From Tolypothrix sp. FACHB-123 (GTDB taxonomy: Bacteria; Cyanobacteriota; Cyanobacteriia; Cyanobacteriales; Nostocaceae), in contig NZ_JACJRE010000037.1 in NCBI RefSeq assembly GCF_014697075.1, positions 1 through 64,000 on the forward strand: DNA of 64,000 nucleotides, in the 5' to 3' direction. This document shows, in pieces, positions 37,694-46,125 of the stretch. Every line of letters starts with the position of its first letter. Position 1 is the first letter of the stretch. The position numbers and the translations under genes are program-made. The notes under the pieces were generated by a model. It saw nothing but the letters and a program-made list of their open reading frames with translations, made no database searches and was not told where the DNA came from.

Positions 37694-37908
37694 TCCTGTC
37701 TACAGAGCGATCGCATATTTTTTTAGTTGGAAGTCCCTTAGGTAAAAATCATTTGTCTTTCCCTATTTCTTCTGCTTAAAGATAGTTTACAAATGTAACA
37801 AATTGCCCGATCATAACCACATCAGAAAAATTTACTCAAAAACACTGTTTTTTCCGAAAAACATTGTAATTGGTACAATTTCAGCCGTGAATTTTCTATC
37901 CAAACACC

Positions 37909-39276
37909 ATGAGTAGAGTTCCTACGATAAAGAAGCAGATATCCAATCGAGTACCAACACTCAATGATTGCAGTTCCCAAAGTCTGCTCAAGTATTTTGA
38001 AAATGCTTGGGAACTTGAGGAAAAATTAATGAAGTCTTTGGTTAGCGAAGACAGTTTTTACCTCAATCCCGATCCTTTAAGAAATTGTCTGATTTTTTAT
38101 CTTGGTCACTCGCCTGTTTTTTATATCAATAAATTAATCTGCGTTGGCTTAATCAAGAAGCGGATTAATTCACATTATGAAACTTTATTTGAAGTAGGAG
38201 TCGATCCAGAAACACCAGCAGAATTAAATGCAGTTATGCAAAAGATGAGCTGGCCTGAGGTTGCAAAAGTTTGGCAATATCGAGAACAGGCTAAAGAAGC
38301 GATCGCCAATGTAATTGTCAATACGCCATTAGATCTACCAATTCATCAACAGCATCCTTTTTGGGCGTTGTTAATGGGGATAGAACATAGCCGAATTCAC
38401 TTTGAAACTTCTTCGATGTTGTTGCGTCAATTACCGGTTAATTGTCTCAAACGTCCTTCAGAATGGGATTACGCACCCAGCAATGGCGAAATTCCAGAGA
38501 ATGAAATGCGCTTGATTGCTGGTGGTGTGGTTAAGTTAGGAAAACCACAAGATGATGTAACTTTCGGTTGGGATAGCGAATATGGCGATCGCACTGTGGA
38601 AGTGAAAGCATTTTTAGCTAGTAAGTATCTCATCACTAACAGCGAATTTCTCCAGTTTGTCCAAGATGGGGGGTATGAAAATTCAGACTATTGGGATAGT
38701 GAATCTAGGAATTGGCAGCAACTCTACAACGTCCAACATCCTAAATTCTGGATATCTAGCACAGATGGCTATCGCTATCGTACTATATTTGAGGAAATCG
38801 ACTTACCCCTAGATTGGCCTGTAGAAGTTAACTACTACGAAGCGATCGCATTTTGTCGTTGGAAAGGTGAAAATATTCGCTTGATGAGTGAAGCGGAATG
38901 GAATCAAGCTTTAATTTATTCTCAAGGCGATGTTTCCGGTGTCAGCAATTCAACCGAACACAATCTTAACTTAAAATACATCTCCCCTAGTCCAGTAGGA
39001 ATGTTTGCACCGACTAACAATCATACTGGTCTTGATGATTTACGCGGAAATGTTTGGGAATGGCTAGGCGATACCTTCAACCCCCTACCAGGATTTCAAC
39101 CCCATTCTCTTTATTTAGATCAAGCAGCACCATTTTTTGATCACAAACATCAAATCCTGCTTGGTGGTTCTTGGGCTACGAATGGTTCAATGGCCTTACC
39201 AACCTATCGTAACTGGTTCCGCCCTTACTTCTATCAACACGCTGGTTTTAGAATTGCTCAAGATTTTTCCCCTTGA
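37909..39276 (+). CDS. OvoA/EgtB-like iron-dependent sulfoxide synthase
   Basis: The 455-residue protein has a DinB-like N-terminal helical domain and a C-terminal FGE-sulfatase (SUMF1) domain. His67 (FYLGH) and the H-x3-H-x-E motif at His160/His164/Glu166 match the iron facial triad of EgtB and OvoA. The LIFYLGHSPVFYINKL segment is closer to OvoA (5-histidylcysteine sulfoxide synthase) than to mycobacterial EgtB. OvoA usually carries a C-terminal methyltransferase, which is absent here. The next gene is EgtD, so trimethylhistidine is the likely substrate and ergothioneine the likely product. OvoA-derived ergothioneine enzymes have been described in cyanobacteria. Confidence 0.85.
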   Translation: MSRVPTIKKQISNRVPTLNDCSSQSLLKYFENAWELEEKLMKSLVSEDSFYLNPDPLRNCLIFYLGHSPVFYINKLICVGLIKKRINSHYETLFEVGVDPETPAELNAVMQKMSWPEVAKVWQYREQAKEAIANVIVNTPLDLPIHQQHPFWALLMGIEHSRIHFETSSMLLRQLPVNCLKRPSEWDYAPSNGEIPENEMRLIAGGVVKLGKPQDDVTFGWDSEYGDRTVEVKAFLASKYLITNSEFLQFVQDGGYENSDYWDSESRNWQQLYNVQHPKFWISSTDGYRYRTIFEEIDLPLDWPVEVNYYEAIAFCRWKGENIRLMSEAEWNQALIYSQGDVSGVSNSTEHNLNLKYISPSPVGMFAPTNNHTGLDDLRGNVWEWLGDTFNPLPGFQPHSLYLDQAAPFFDHKHQILLGGSWATNGSMALPTYRNWFRPYFYQHAGFRIAQDFSP

Positions 39277-39383
39277 GATTTCTCAGTTTTTTCATGGGAT
39301 TTACATATCTTGCTTTCAGCATTGTTTAATCCAGTCATCCCAAAATTTTATAGCACCACATAGAAAATAGCAGAGATGAGAAC

Positions 39384-40361
39384 ATGGTAATAGATCCGTT
39401 ACTGATTCTGGATAATCACTATCAGGATTTAAATAATGATGGTGAAGATATCATCCAAGGATTAAGCAAGACTCCCAAAAGTTTACCGCCGAAATATTTT
39501 TATGACGATCGCGGTTCTCAATTATTTGAGCAAATTTGTCAGTTACCAGAATATTATCCTACCCGCACAGAAGCGGCAATTTTGAGCCAATATGCTGGCG
39601 AAATTGCCCAAATTATCGGCAATTGTGAACTAGTAGAATTGGGTAGTGGGAGTTCTACAAAAACGCGCCTGTTGTTGGATGCTTATCAAAAAATAGCAGA
39701 TGATTGGCGATATCTCCCCATTGATATTAGCGGTGGAATTCTTAAAACCAGCGTTCTGGAATTACAAGCAAAATATCCTGAGTTTTTCATTCAGGGATTG
39801 CTGGGAACTTATGAACAAGCTTTAGCTCATCTTGCAGCTAATTCCTTGCGATCGCGGATGATTTTTTTCCTCGGAAGTTCTCTAGGAAACTTTACACCAC
39901 AAGAAGCTGAGAAATTTTTGAGCCAAATTGCCCTGGCTTTAAAACCAGGAGATTACTTTTTACTGGGGATTGATTTACAAAAACCCAAAGACATTTTAGA
40001 AGCTGCTTATAACGACAGTCAAGGAGTAACAGCAGCTTTTAATTTAAATATGCTATCTCATTTAAATTGGCGGTTTCAAGGTAATTTTGACCTTAATTTA
40101 TTTAAGCATCAAGCAATTTACAATGTGGTAGATACTCAAATTGAAATGTATCTCCATTGTCAAGAAAGTCATAGTGTTACCTTAGATACCCTGAATTTAA
40201 ATGTTGGTTTTGCAGCAGGCGAAAGCATCCTGACAGAGATTTCTCGCAAATTTGATTTAGCAAATATGCAACAGCAGCTAAAAGTCCAAGGAATGAAGAC
40301 ATTAAAAACTTGGACAGATCCTCAGCAATGGTTTGGCTTAATTCTTTGTCAAAGATATTAA
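39384..40361 (+). CDS. egtD: L-histidine N-alpha-methyltransferase
   Basis: The enzyme trimethylates histidine to hercynine, the first step of ergothioneine synthesis. Visible are the N-terminal PKYFYDDRGSQLFEQICQLPEYYPTRTE block (cut) typical of EgtD, the SAM-binding ELGSGSSTKTRLLL motif at 85-98, LPIDISGG near 115 and FFLGSSLGNF near 160. Length is normal at 325 residues. It lies about 105 bp behind the sulfoxide synthase on the same strand. No egtA, egtC or egtE gene is nearby; EgtC is unnecessary if cysteine is the sulfur donor. Confidence 0.92.
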   Translation: MVIDPLLILDNHYQDLNNDGEDIIQGLSKTPKSLPPKYFYDDRGSQLFEQICQLPEYYPTRTEAAILSQYAGEIAQIIGNCELVELGSGSSTKTRLLLDAYQKIADDWRYLPIDISGGILKTSVLELQAKYPEFFIQGLLGTYEQALAHLAANSLRSRMIFFLGSSLGNFTPQEAEKFLSQIALALKPGDYFLLGIDLQKPKDILEAAYNDSQGVTAAFNLNMLSHLNWRFQGNFDLNLFKHQAIYNVVDTQIEMYLHCQESHSVTLDTLNLNVGFAAGESILTEISRKFDLANMQQQLKVQGMKTLKTWTDPQQWFGLILCQRY

Positions 40362-40387
40362 ATCAGAACAATTACAAGTAATAATTT

Positions 40388-40472
40388 GTAGGGTGTGTTA
40401 TGCCGTAGGCTAACGCACCTTTAATTATTGATCATACTTCGGTGCGTTGCGCTGCGCGACAACACACCCTAC
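40388..40472. repeat. Palindromic intergenic repeat
   Basis: GTAGGGTGTGTT at the left and AACACACCCTAC at the right are perfect inverses, and TAACGCACC / GGTGCGTTG form a second inner stem. It lies between egtD and the convergent small gene. Confidence 0.75.
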
Positions 40473-40588
40473 ATTACAGCAGATTACAAGTTGGTGAGAT
40501 ACAAATTATCGTTGATTGTAGGGGCACTGGCACTGCCATGCCCCAAAGCGCGTACTCATTTACCTAAAATATTAAAAGGGTTGTATTA

Positions 40589-40963
40589 TCAACTCGTAAC
40601 CAAAACCGACTTTTTGCGGCTAGGACGTTTGCGAGCAGATTTTTTCTTCAACCCTACAGCTTGCGCTTGATCGCTATCTGAACCATATTGCCCCCGTACA
40701 GCTTCTTTCATTGCTAATATTGCATTATGGAATTCCCATTCTGCTAATCTCGCAGCATCCGAAGCCGCACGGTATAGAGCTAATCTTTCAGTTTCCGCTT
40801 GTTGCTGCGCCAACATTGCCTGATAAGCGTTCTGGATATTTGCAATGGAAGCATCAGCACGGACTGTATCATAGGTAGTAACAGTTTGCAATCCACGCAA
40901 AGAGTTTAGATCTTGACTAAGAACTTGAGGCCTTAAACGGCGTCTTGTGTTTTGGATAGCCAT
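40589..40963 (-). CDS. Hypothetical protein with basic C-terminus
   Basis: I place the start at the Met at 40963 (MAIQNTRRRLRPQ), though an in-frame ATG at 41002 exists; neither has a clear ribosome-binding site. The 124-residue protein is almost entirely alpha-helical (ASIANIQNAYQAMLAQQQAE and related helices) and ends in a Lys/Arg/Ser tail (KKKSARKRPSRKKS). The tail suggests nucleic-acid or membrane-surface binding. No family is recognised. It lies inside the segment bracketed by inverted composite repeats and converges with egtD. Confidence 0.6.
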   Translation of the reverse strand: MAIQNTRRRLRPQVLSQDLNSLRGLQTVTTYDTVRADASIANIQNAYQAMLAQQQAETERLALYRAASDAARLAEWEFHNAILAMKEAVRGQYGSDSDQAQAVGLKKKSARKRPSRKKSVLVTS

Positions 40964-41081
40964 AGAAAACACGTAGTAATGGTATGTATTTAATATGCCC
41001 ATTAACGCCTCAAAAAATAGCAGTAAGGCGATGTTTTTGGATAAACCAAGGCTAAATTAACGGTAAACTGCTTTTTTCTGC

Positions 41082-41270
41082 CATGCATTAACAATACCAG
41101 CCGATGCATTAACAAGGCCAGCCGATGCATTAACAATGCCAGCCGATGCATTAACAATGCCAAGCGATGCATTAACAATGCCAAGCGATGCATTAACAAT
41201 GCCAAGCGATGCATTAACAATGCCAAACGATGCATTAACAATGCCAGCCGATGCATTAACAATGTAAGGC
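41082..41270. repeat. 21-bp tandem repeat (minisatellite), nine units
   Basis: The unit is GATGCATTAACAATGCCAAGC with minor changes at the last few bases (CCAGCC, CCAAAC, TAAGGC). Nine full units plus a partial tenth are seen. Because 21 is a multiple of 3, two minus-strand frames stay open and encode the heptapeptides MHRLALL and IVNASLG. I see no ribosome-binding site or non-repetitive coding part, so I do not call a protein. Confidence 0.9.
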
Positions 41271-41311
41271 GATGCACTCAAAATTCTCTTGTTTATGGGT
41301 AATCTCTGGCT

Positions 41312-41505
41312 CATTGGTGTCAACTCAAGCTAAAAGCTATACACGGCGCGTGTAGTACAAAAACCCTCGCCCTCATCCCCTAACCCCTTCTCCCCCAGGA
41401 GAAGGGGAATTAAATCTCTTGCACCCCTCTCCCTGAGGGAGAGGGGCTGGGGGTGAGGGCAGAACATTGTCGCCAAGCGGGTTTCACGTTAAATTGACAC
41501 AGGTG
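41312..41505. repeat. Composite dispersed repeat core, copy B
   Basis: It begins CATTGGTGTCAACT and ends near AATTGACACAGGTG, with the same GC-rich double hairpin core as copies A and C. Orientation is the same as C and opposite to A. It lacks the extra ~130 bp carrying the three stem-loops. Confidence 0.8.
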
Positions 41506-41699
41506 AACAGTGCCATTGCCCCTACAATTAGCGATCGCTTCTACCTCACCAACTAGCAATCTGCTGTATAAAATCTCTCTTCCCATGCCCAATGCCCAAT
41601 GCCCCGTTGTATTAATAAGTAAACCTAGAATTTGAGCTTATACTAATTATTCATACAGCTTAAGCAACAATTTTAGCCCTTGCTCGGTCAACTTCCTGC

Positions 41700-44600
41700 A
41701 TGAACGCTGATTTTCAACATTATCTAGAATCAGTCTGCCATACTTACCAACATTGGTGGGAAAAGTACACCATTACAGATGTAGAAGGGCGTAGACAAAA
41801 CTCACCGTTTGAGGGCTTGATGGTAGCAACAGTGTCGCCAAAGCAAGACAACCGAGGTGACACCCAGGAGAAAACAGAACGCTTACCAGTGCAGGAAGGG
41901 TTACGTAAATATGCAGATAATCATGTATTACTTGTAGGCAAACCAGGTTCAGGCAAATCAACAGCCTTAGCGCGGCTATTGTTGGAAGAAGCAGAAAAAG
42001 CAAAATCCCTAGGCGATTTGGGGTGCATACCCGTGCTAGTGGAGTTGCGGCAATACACAACTTCCGTGCTGGATTTGATACAAAATTTTTTGCATCGGCA
42101 TGGATTATATATAGATGTAGAAATAAAAACCTTGTTGCGTAACCGGCAATTTTTGCTGCTTGTGGATGGGGTAAACGAGTTACCCAATGAAGAAGCAAGG
42201 CGAGAGTTAAAAACTTTTCGGGAAAATCACCCCAAAACGCCAATGATTTTCACTACGCGAGATTTGGGGGTAGGTGGCGATTTGGGAATTGAGCAAAAGC
42301 TGGAAATGCAACCCCTAACGGCAGAACAGATGCAGCAGTTTATCCGCGCCTATTTGCCGGAAACAGGTGAGGAAATGCTACAGCGCTTAGGTGAAAGATT
42401 GCGTTCCTTTGGGGAAACGCCTTTGCTGCTGTGGATGCTGTGTGAGTTATTTAAACTAACAAACGATATACCGCCGAATTTAGGTTTGGTGTTTCGACAG
42501 TTTACGCAATTTTATGGCGACAAAATTAAAGATGATGTTCCAGTAGATGAAGAGTTGCGCGGCTGGTGGAAGCAGTCATTGGAAGCATTGGCTTTCACCA
42601 TGATGCAAGGAGAATCGCCAACAGAATTGCGAGTCATCATTGATAGGCTTGAGGCGGAAGAAATTTTGACGAAGTTTCTGGAAGGGAAAGTTAATAATCC
42701 GCCTACTCAAGCCCAAAAATTGCTGAAAGATTTACTCAAGCATCATTTAATTCAAATTAGTAGCAATGAAAAAATAGAGTTTCGCCACCAGCTGCTTCAG
42801 GAATACTACGCTGCGGAATGCCTACTTCAGAAGCTTCCCCATATTAGTAATGAAAAGTTGCAACGGGATTATCTCAATTATTTAAAGTGGACAGAACCTT
42901 TAGCGTTGATGTTGGCTTTAGTGGAGAAAGAAGCGTCAGCAGTAGGTGTGGTGAAGTTAGCGCTAGAGGTGGATTTGGAGTTAGGGGCAAGGTTAGCAGG
43001 AGAGGTAAAGCCAGAGTTTCAGAAAAAAACTGTTGATTTAATTCTAGAGTTAGAAGTTTCTGAATCGCTCAAGATAGAGTTTTTAGAGAGTACACGCTCT
43101 AGGCATGGAATTGCATTTTTAACTAATCGACTACAACATAAAGATTCTGTGGTGCGTAGCACTGCCACATATGCATTAAGAAAAATCAAAGATAGCCAAG
43201 CAGTAGCACCATTGATTCATGCTTTAAATCATCAAGATTCTGATGTGCGTAGATATGCTGCATATGCATTAGGAGAAATCAAAGATAGCCAGGCGGTAGC
43301 TGCATTGATTCATGCTTTGCACGATCCAGATTCTGATGTGCGTAGTTCTGCCGCATATGCATTAGGAAAAATCAAAGATAGCCAGGCGGTAGCTGCATTG
43401 ATTCATGCTTTGCACGATCCAGATTCTGATGTGCGTAGAACTGCCGCACAAGCATTAGGAGAAATCAAAGATAGCCAGGCGGTAGCTGCATTGATTCATG
43501 CTTTGAATCATCTTGATGATTGGGTGCGTATAACTGCCGAACAAGCATTAAGAAAAATCAAAGATAGCCAGGCGGTAGCTGCATTGATTGCTGCTTTGAA
43601 TCATCAAGATTCTGATGTGCGTAGAACTGCCGCACAAGCATTAGGAGAAATCAAAGATAGCCAGGCGTTAACTGCATTGATTCATGCTTTGAATGATCAA
43701 GATGATTCGGTGCGTAGAAATGCCGCATATGCATTAGGAGAAATTAAAGATAGCCAGGCGGTAGCTGCATTGATTCATGCTTTGAATGATCAAGATGATT
43801 CGGTGCGTAGAAATGCCGCATCAGCATTAGGAAAAATCAAAGATAGCCAGGCGGTAGCTGCATTGATTCATGCTTTGAATGATCAAGATGCTAATGTGCG
43901 TAGCAGTGCCGCATCAGCATTAGGAAAAATCAAAGATAGCCAGGCGGTAGCTGCATTGATTCATGTTTTGAATGATCAAGATGATTCGGTGCGTAGAAAT
44001 GCCGCATCAGCATTAGGAGAAATCAAAGATAGCCAGGCGTTAGCTGCATTGATTCATGCTTTGAATGATCAAGATGATTCGGTGCGTAGAAATGCCGCAT
44101 CAGCATTAGGAGAAATCAAAGATAGCCAGGCGTTAGCTGCATTGATTCATGCTTTGAATGATCAAGATGATTCGGTGCGTAGAAATGCCGCATCAGCATT
44201 AGGAGAAATCAAAGATAGCCAGGCGTTAGCTGCATTGATTCATGCTTTGAATGATCAAGATGCTAATGTGCGTAGCAGTGCCGCAAGAGCATTAGGAGAA
44301 ATCGGTAGCTCTGAAATGCTTTCTGAAATGTGGAAGTTACGATTAACTGGGGTAGACAATGCAAAGAATATTATTTCCAATATTCAAGAGCGTTACAAAT
44401 TTTATAACCATGAAATTTTTCATTCTGCATCAATTGAAAATGCTACTCAAACAGAATCAAAAACAATGCAATACCAAGATTTTCAAATATTAGTTGATAA
44501 AAATCACCAAATTCGCGCCTCTTCAGAACAAGGTGATGTTTCATCTGAATTACGCTTAGACATGAACGAAATTGAACTAGCCTTAGAACTGATAGAGTTG

Positions 44601-45521
44601 AACAAAACAAACGATAAATTACTCAAAAGATTAGGAAACCAACTTTACCAAGCGCTTTTTCCCAACCAAATTAACGCTCGCTTCCATGCCACAATAGCAG
44701 GGGCAGAAGCAAATAAAGAAAGCGTTCGTTTGCGCTTAATATTTCAATCTCCGCAATTAGCCGCACTCCCCTGGGAATTCCTTTATGACGCAGAAAGCAA
44801 TACCTTTTTAGGAAACAACATCCAAACAGTGCTTTCTCGCTATATTGATGTTCCCCTGCAAAAACGCGATATCAAAACCGCTAAATTACCCCTAAAAGTG
44901 CTACTCGTCATTTCATCTCCTACTGACTTAGCTACATTAGACGCAACTGGCGAAGCAACACTCATTAACTCAGCTTTGGAAAAACACATAAAAGCAGGTC
45001 AAATAGAATTAGATATTATCAAAGAAGCTACCACCCGCAACATTAATCAAAAGCTGCGCGAAAAACCCTATAATATATTCCACTTCATCGGGCATAGTGT
45101 TTTTAAAGACAACAAAGGCTACATTGCCCTAGAAGATGACAATAAGCAAGCTAAATTGATGGATGAAGAAAGTTTCGCCAACTTCTTCTTAGGCTACCGC
45201 AGCTTGGGGTTAGCTGTACTCAATTGCTGTCAAGGCGCAGAAGTGTCAGAGCAGCAAATCTTTACCGGAATCGCACCCAATCTCGTACAACGGGGAATAC
45301 CTGCGGTAGTGGCGATGCAATATTCTATCCGTGACACCACCGCCAAGATTTTTGCTGATGAATTTTACCGCACCCTTGCTCTCGGCTATCCTGTAGACAC
45401 TGCTATTCAAACAACCCGCAACGCTATCTCTCAAGAAGTCGGATTAAATCAACGCGACTTTGCGACACCAGTACTTTATATGCGTGCAAAAGATGGCATC
45501 ATCTTGGATGTTTCCGCATAA
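41700..45521 (+). CDS. NACHT/STAND NTPase - HEAT repeats - CHAT protease fusion
   Basis: Domains in order: residues ~1-75 short N-terminal helices; ~75-400 NACHT-type NTPase with Walker A GKPGSGKST at 80-88, Walker B LLLVDGVNEL at 152-161 and sensor IFTTRDLG near 183; ~498-869 twelve 31-residue HEAT/PBS-lyase repeats; ~923-1273 a CHAT (caspase-like) domain. CHAT catalytic residues fit His1132 (HFIGHS) and Cys1176 or Cys1177 (LNCCQG). Such fusions are STAND sensors in which binding to the repeat array triggers NTPase oligomerisation and protease activation; homologues act in bacterial defence and cell death. Adjacent HEAT units are up to 100% identical at DNA level, a sign of recent expansion. 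The gene lies between two inverted repeats. No obvious protease target is beside it. No good ribosome-binding site precedes the ATG. Confidence 0.93.
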   Translation: MNADFQHYLESVCHTYQHWWEKYTITDVEGRRQNSPFEGLMVATVSPKQDNRGDTQEKTERLPVQEGLRKYADNHVLLVGKPGSGKSTALARLLLEEAEKAKSLGDLGCIPVLVELRQYTTSVLDLIQNFLHRHGLYIDVEIKTLLRNRQFLLLVDGVNELPNEEARRELKTFRENHPKTPMIFTTRDLGVGGDLGIEQKLEMQPLTAEQMQQFIRAYLPETGEEMLQRLGERLRSFGETPLLLWMLCELFKLTNDIPPNLGLVFRQFTQFYGDKIKDDVPVDEELRGWWKQSLEALAFTMMQGESPTELRVIIDRLEAEEILTKFLEGKVNNPPTQAQKLLKDLLKHHLIQISSNEKIEFRHQLLQEYYAAECLLQKLPHISNEKLQRDYLNYLKWTEPLALMLALVEKEASAVGVVKLALEVDLELGARLAGEVKPEFQKKTVDLILELEVSESLKIEFLESTRSRHGIAFLTNRLQHKDSVVRSTATYALRKIKDSQAVAPLIHALNHQDSDVRRYAAYALGEIKDSQAVAALIHALHDPDSDVRSSAAYALGKIKDSQAVAALIHALHDPDSDVRRTAAQALGEIKDSQAVAALIHALNHLDDWVRITAEQALRKIKDSQAVAALIAALNHQDSDVRRTAAQALGEIKDSQALTALIHALNDQDDSVRRNAAYALGEIKDSQAVAALIHALNDQDDSVRRNAASALGKIKDSQAVAALIHALNDQDANVRSSAASALGKIKDSQAVAALIHVLNDQDDSVRRNAASALGEIKDSQALAALIHALNDQDDSVRRNAASALGEIKDSQALAALIHALNDQDDSVRRNAASALGEIKDSQALAALIHALNDQDANVRSSAARALGEIGSSEMLSEMWKLRLTGVDNAKNIISNIQERYKFYNHEIFHSASIENATQTESKTMQYQDFQILVDKNHQIRASSEQGDVSSELRLDMNEIELALELIELNKTNDKLLKRLGNQLYQALFPNQINARFHATIAGAEANKESVRLRLIFQSPQLAALPWEFLYDAESNTFLGNNIQTVLSRYIDVPLQKRDIKTAKLPLKVLLVISSPTDLATLDATGEATLINSALEKHIKAGQIELDIIKEATTRNINQKLREKPYNIFHFIGHSVFKDNKGYIALEDDNKQAKLMDEESFANFFLGYRSLGLAVLNCCQGAEVSEQQIFTGIAPNLVQRGIPAVVAMQYSIRDTTAKIFADEFYRTLALGYPVDTAIQTTRNAISQEVGLNQRDFATPVLYMRAKDGIILDVSA
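43191..44306 (+). repeat. Twelve near-identical 93-bp coding repeats
   Basis: Each 93-bp unit encodes one 31-residue HEAT repeat of the form DSQAVAALIHALNDQDDSVR plus NAASALGEIK. Units 11 and 12 (44028-44120 and 44121-44213) are identical at every base that I compared, and the others differ by a handful of bases. Differences concentrate at the N-x-D-D/S-x-V-R helix turn, the predicted binding face. Confidence 0.9.
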
Positions 45522-46125
45522 TATTATGTTCGGTTGCGCAGTTATAGCAGAAGGCAGATGGCAGAAGGTAAAACTCTTGCTATTGTTAATATTCACGCTT
45601 TGAAGATATTCTAACTTATGTGACTACAGCTATATCAAACGTCAACTTAATGTGAAACCCGCTTACCGCAAGGAACTGAAGTTCCTTGCTAATAGTCAAA
45701 GTCATCTCAAGATGACTAAATATCCTCAAAATCTTGAGTCTACTTCAGTAGGGGCGAGTTCACAGATCATTGGTGTCAACTTAAGCTAAAAGCTATATAC
45801 GGCGCGTGTTGTAGAAAAACCCTCGCGCCCTCATCCCCTAACCCCTTCTCCCTCAGGGAGAAGGGGAATTGAATCTCTTGCTCCCCTCTCCCTAAGGGAG
45901 AGGGGCTGGGGGTGAGGGCGAAACCTTGCAACCAAGCGGGTTTCACGTTAAGTTGACACAGGTGGGCAATGCCCGTGCCATTCAGAATATATGGATGTGT
46001 CGCCAACATTAACCAACATTATCTGAATTGATAAAAAGCGCGATCGCACATTACAGATAATCCATAGCCAATAGTATCTATCACTACAAACAATACTGCC
46101 AACACAAGCAGCTTTAAGGAAAGGT
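45522..46125. other. Intergenic region between STAND gene and helical-repeat gene
   Basis: Apart from composite repeat copy C, it holds a short GCAGAAGGCAGATGG purine run behind the STAND stop and a HIP1 site near 46040. No gene is supported. Confidence 0.5.
45640..45964. repeat. Composite dispersed repeat, copy C (right end of 8-kb segment)
   Basis: It is the reverse complement of copy A over its full length: the stem-loops AAGGAACTGAAGTTCCTT, GTCATCTCAAGATGAC and CTCAAAATCTTGAG, then CATTGGTGTCAACTT and the GC-rich hairpin core to GTTGACACAGG. Confidence 0.85.

Larger units (their letters stand above)
40964..41699. other. Repeat-filled intergenic region
   Basis: The stretch contains the 21-bp minisatellite and composite-repeat copy B listed separately. 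Beyond 41506 there is an unremarkable AT-rich leader of the STAND gene, with a GCCCAAT/GCCCCAT heptamer pair near 41585-41605 (STRR). Confidence 0.6.

Noticed and set aside
41002-41323. Two long minus-strand frames made of heptapeptide repeats
   Set aside because: They stay open only because the 21-bp repeat unit is a multiple of three. There is no ribosome-binding site, and the one frame begins inside composite repeat B.
43191-44306. CRISPR array (regular 93-bp repeats)
   Set aside because: The repeats are contiguous, without unique spacers, and encode HEAT units in frame.
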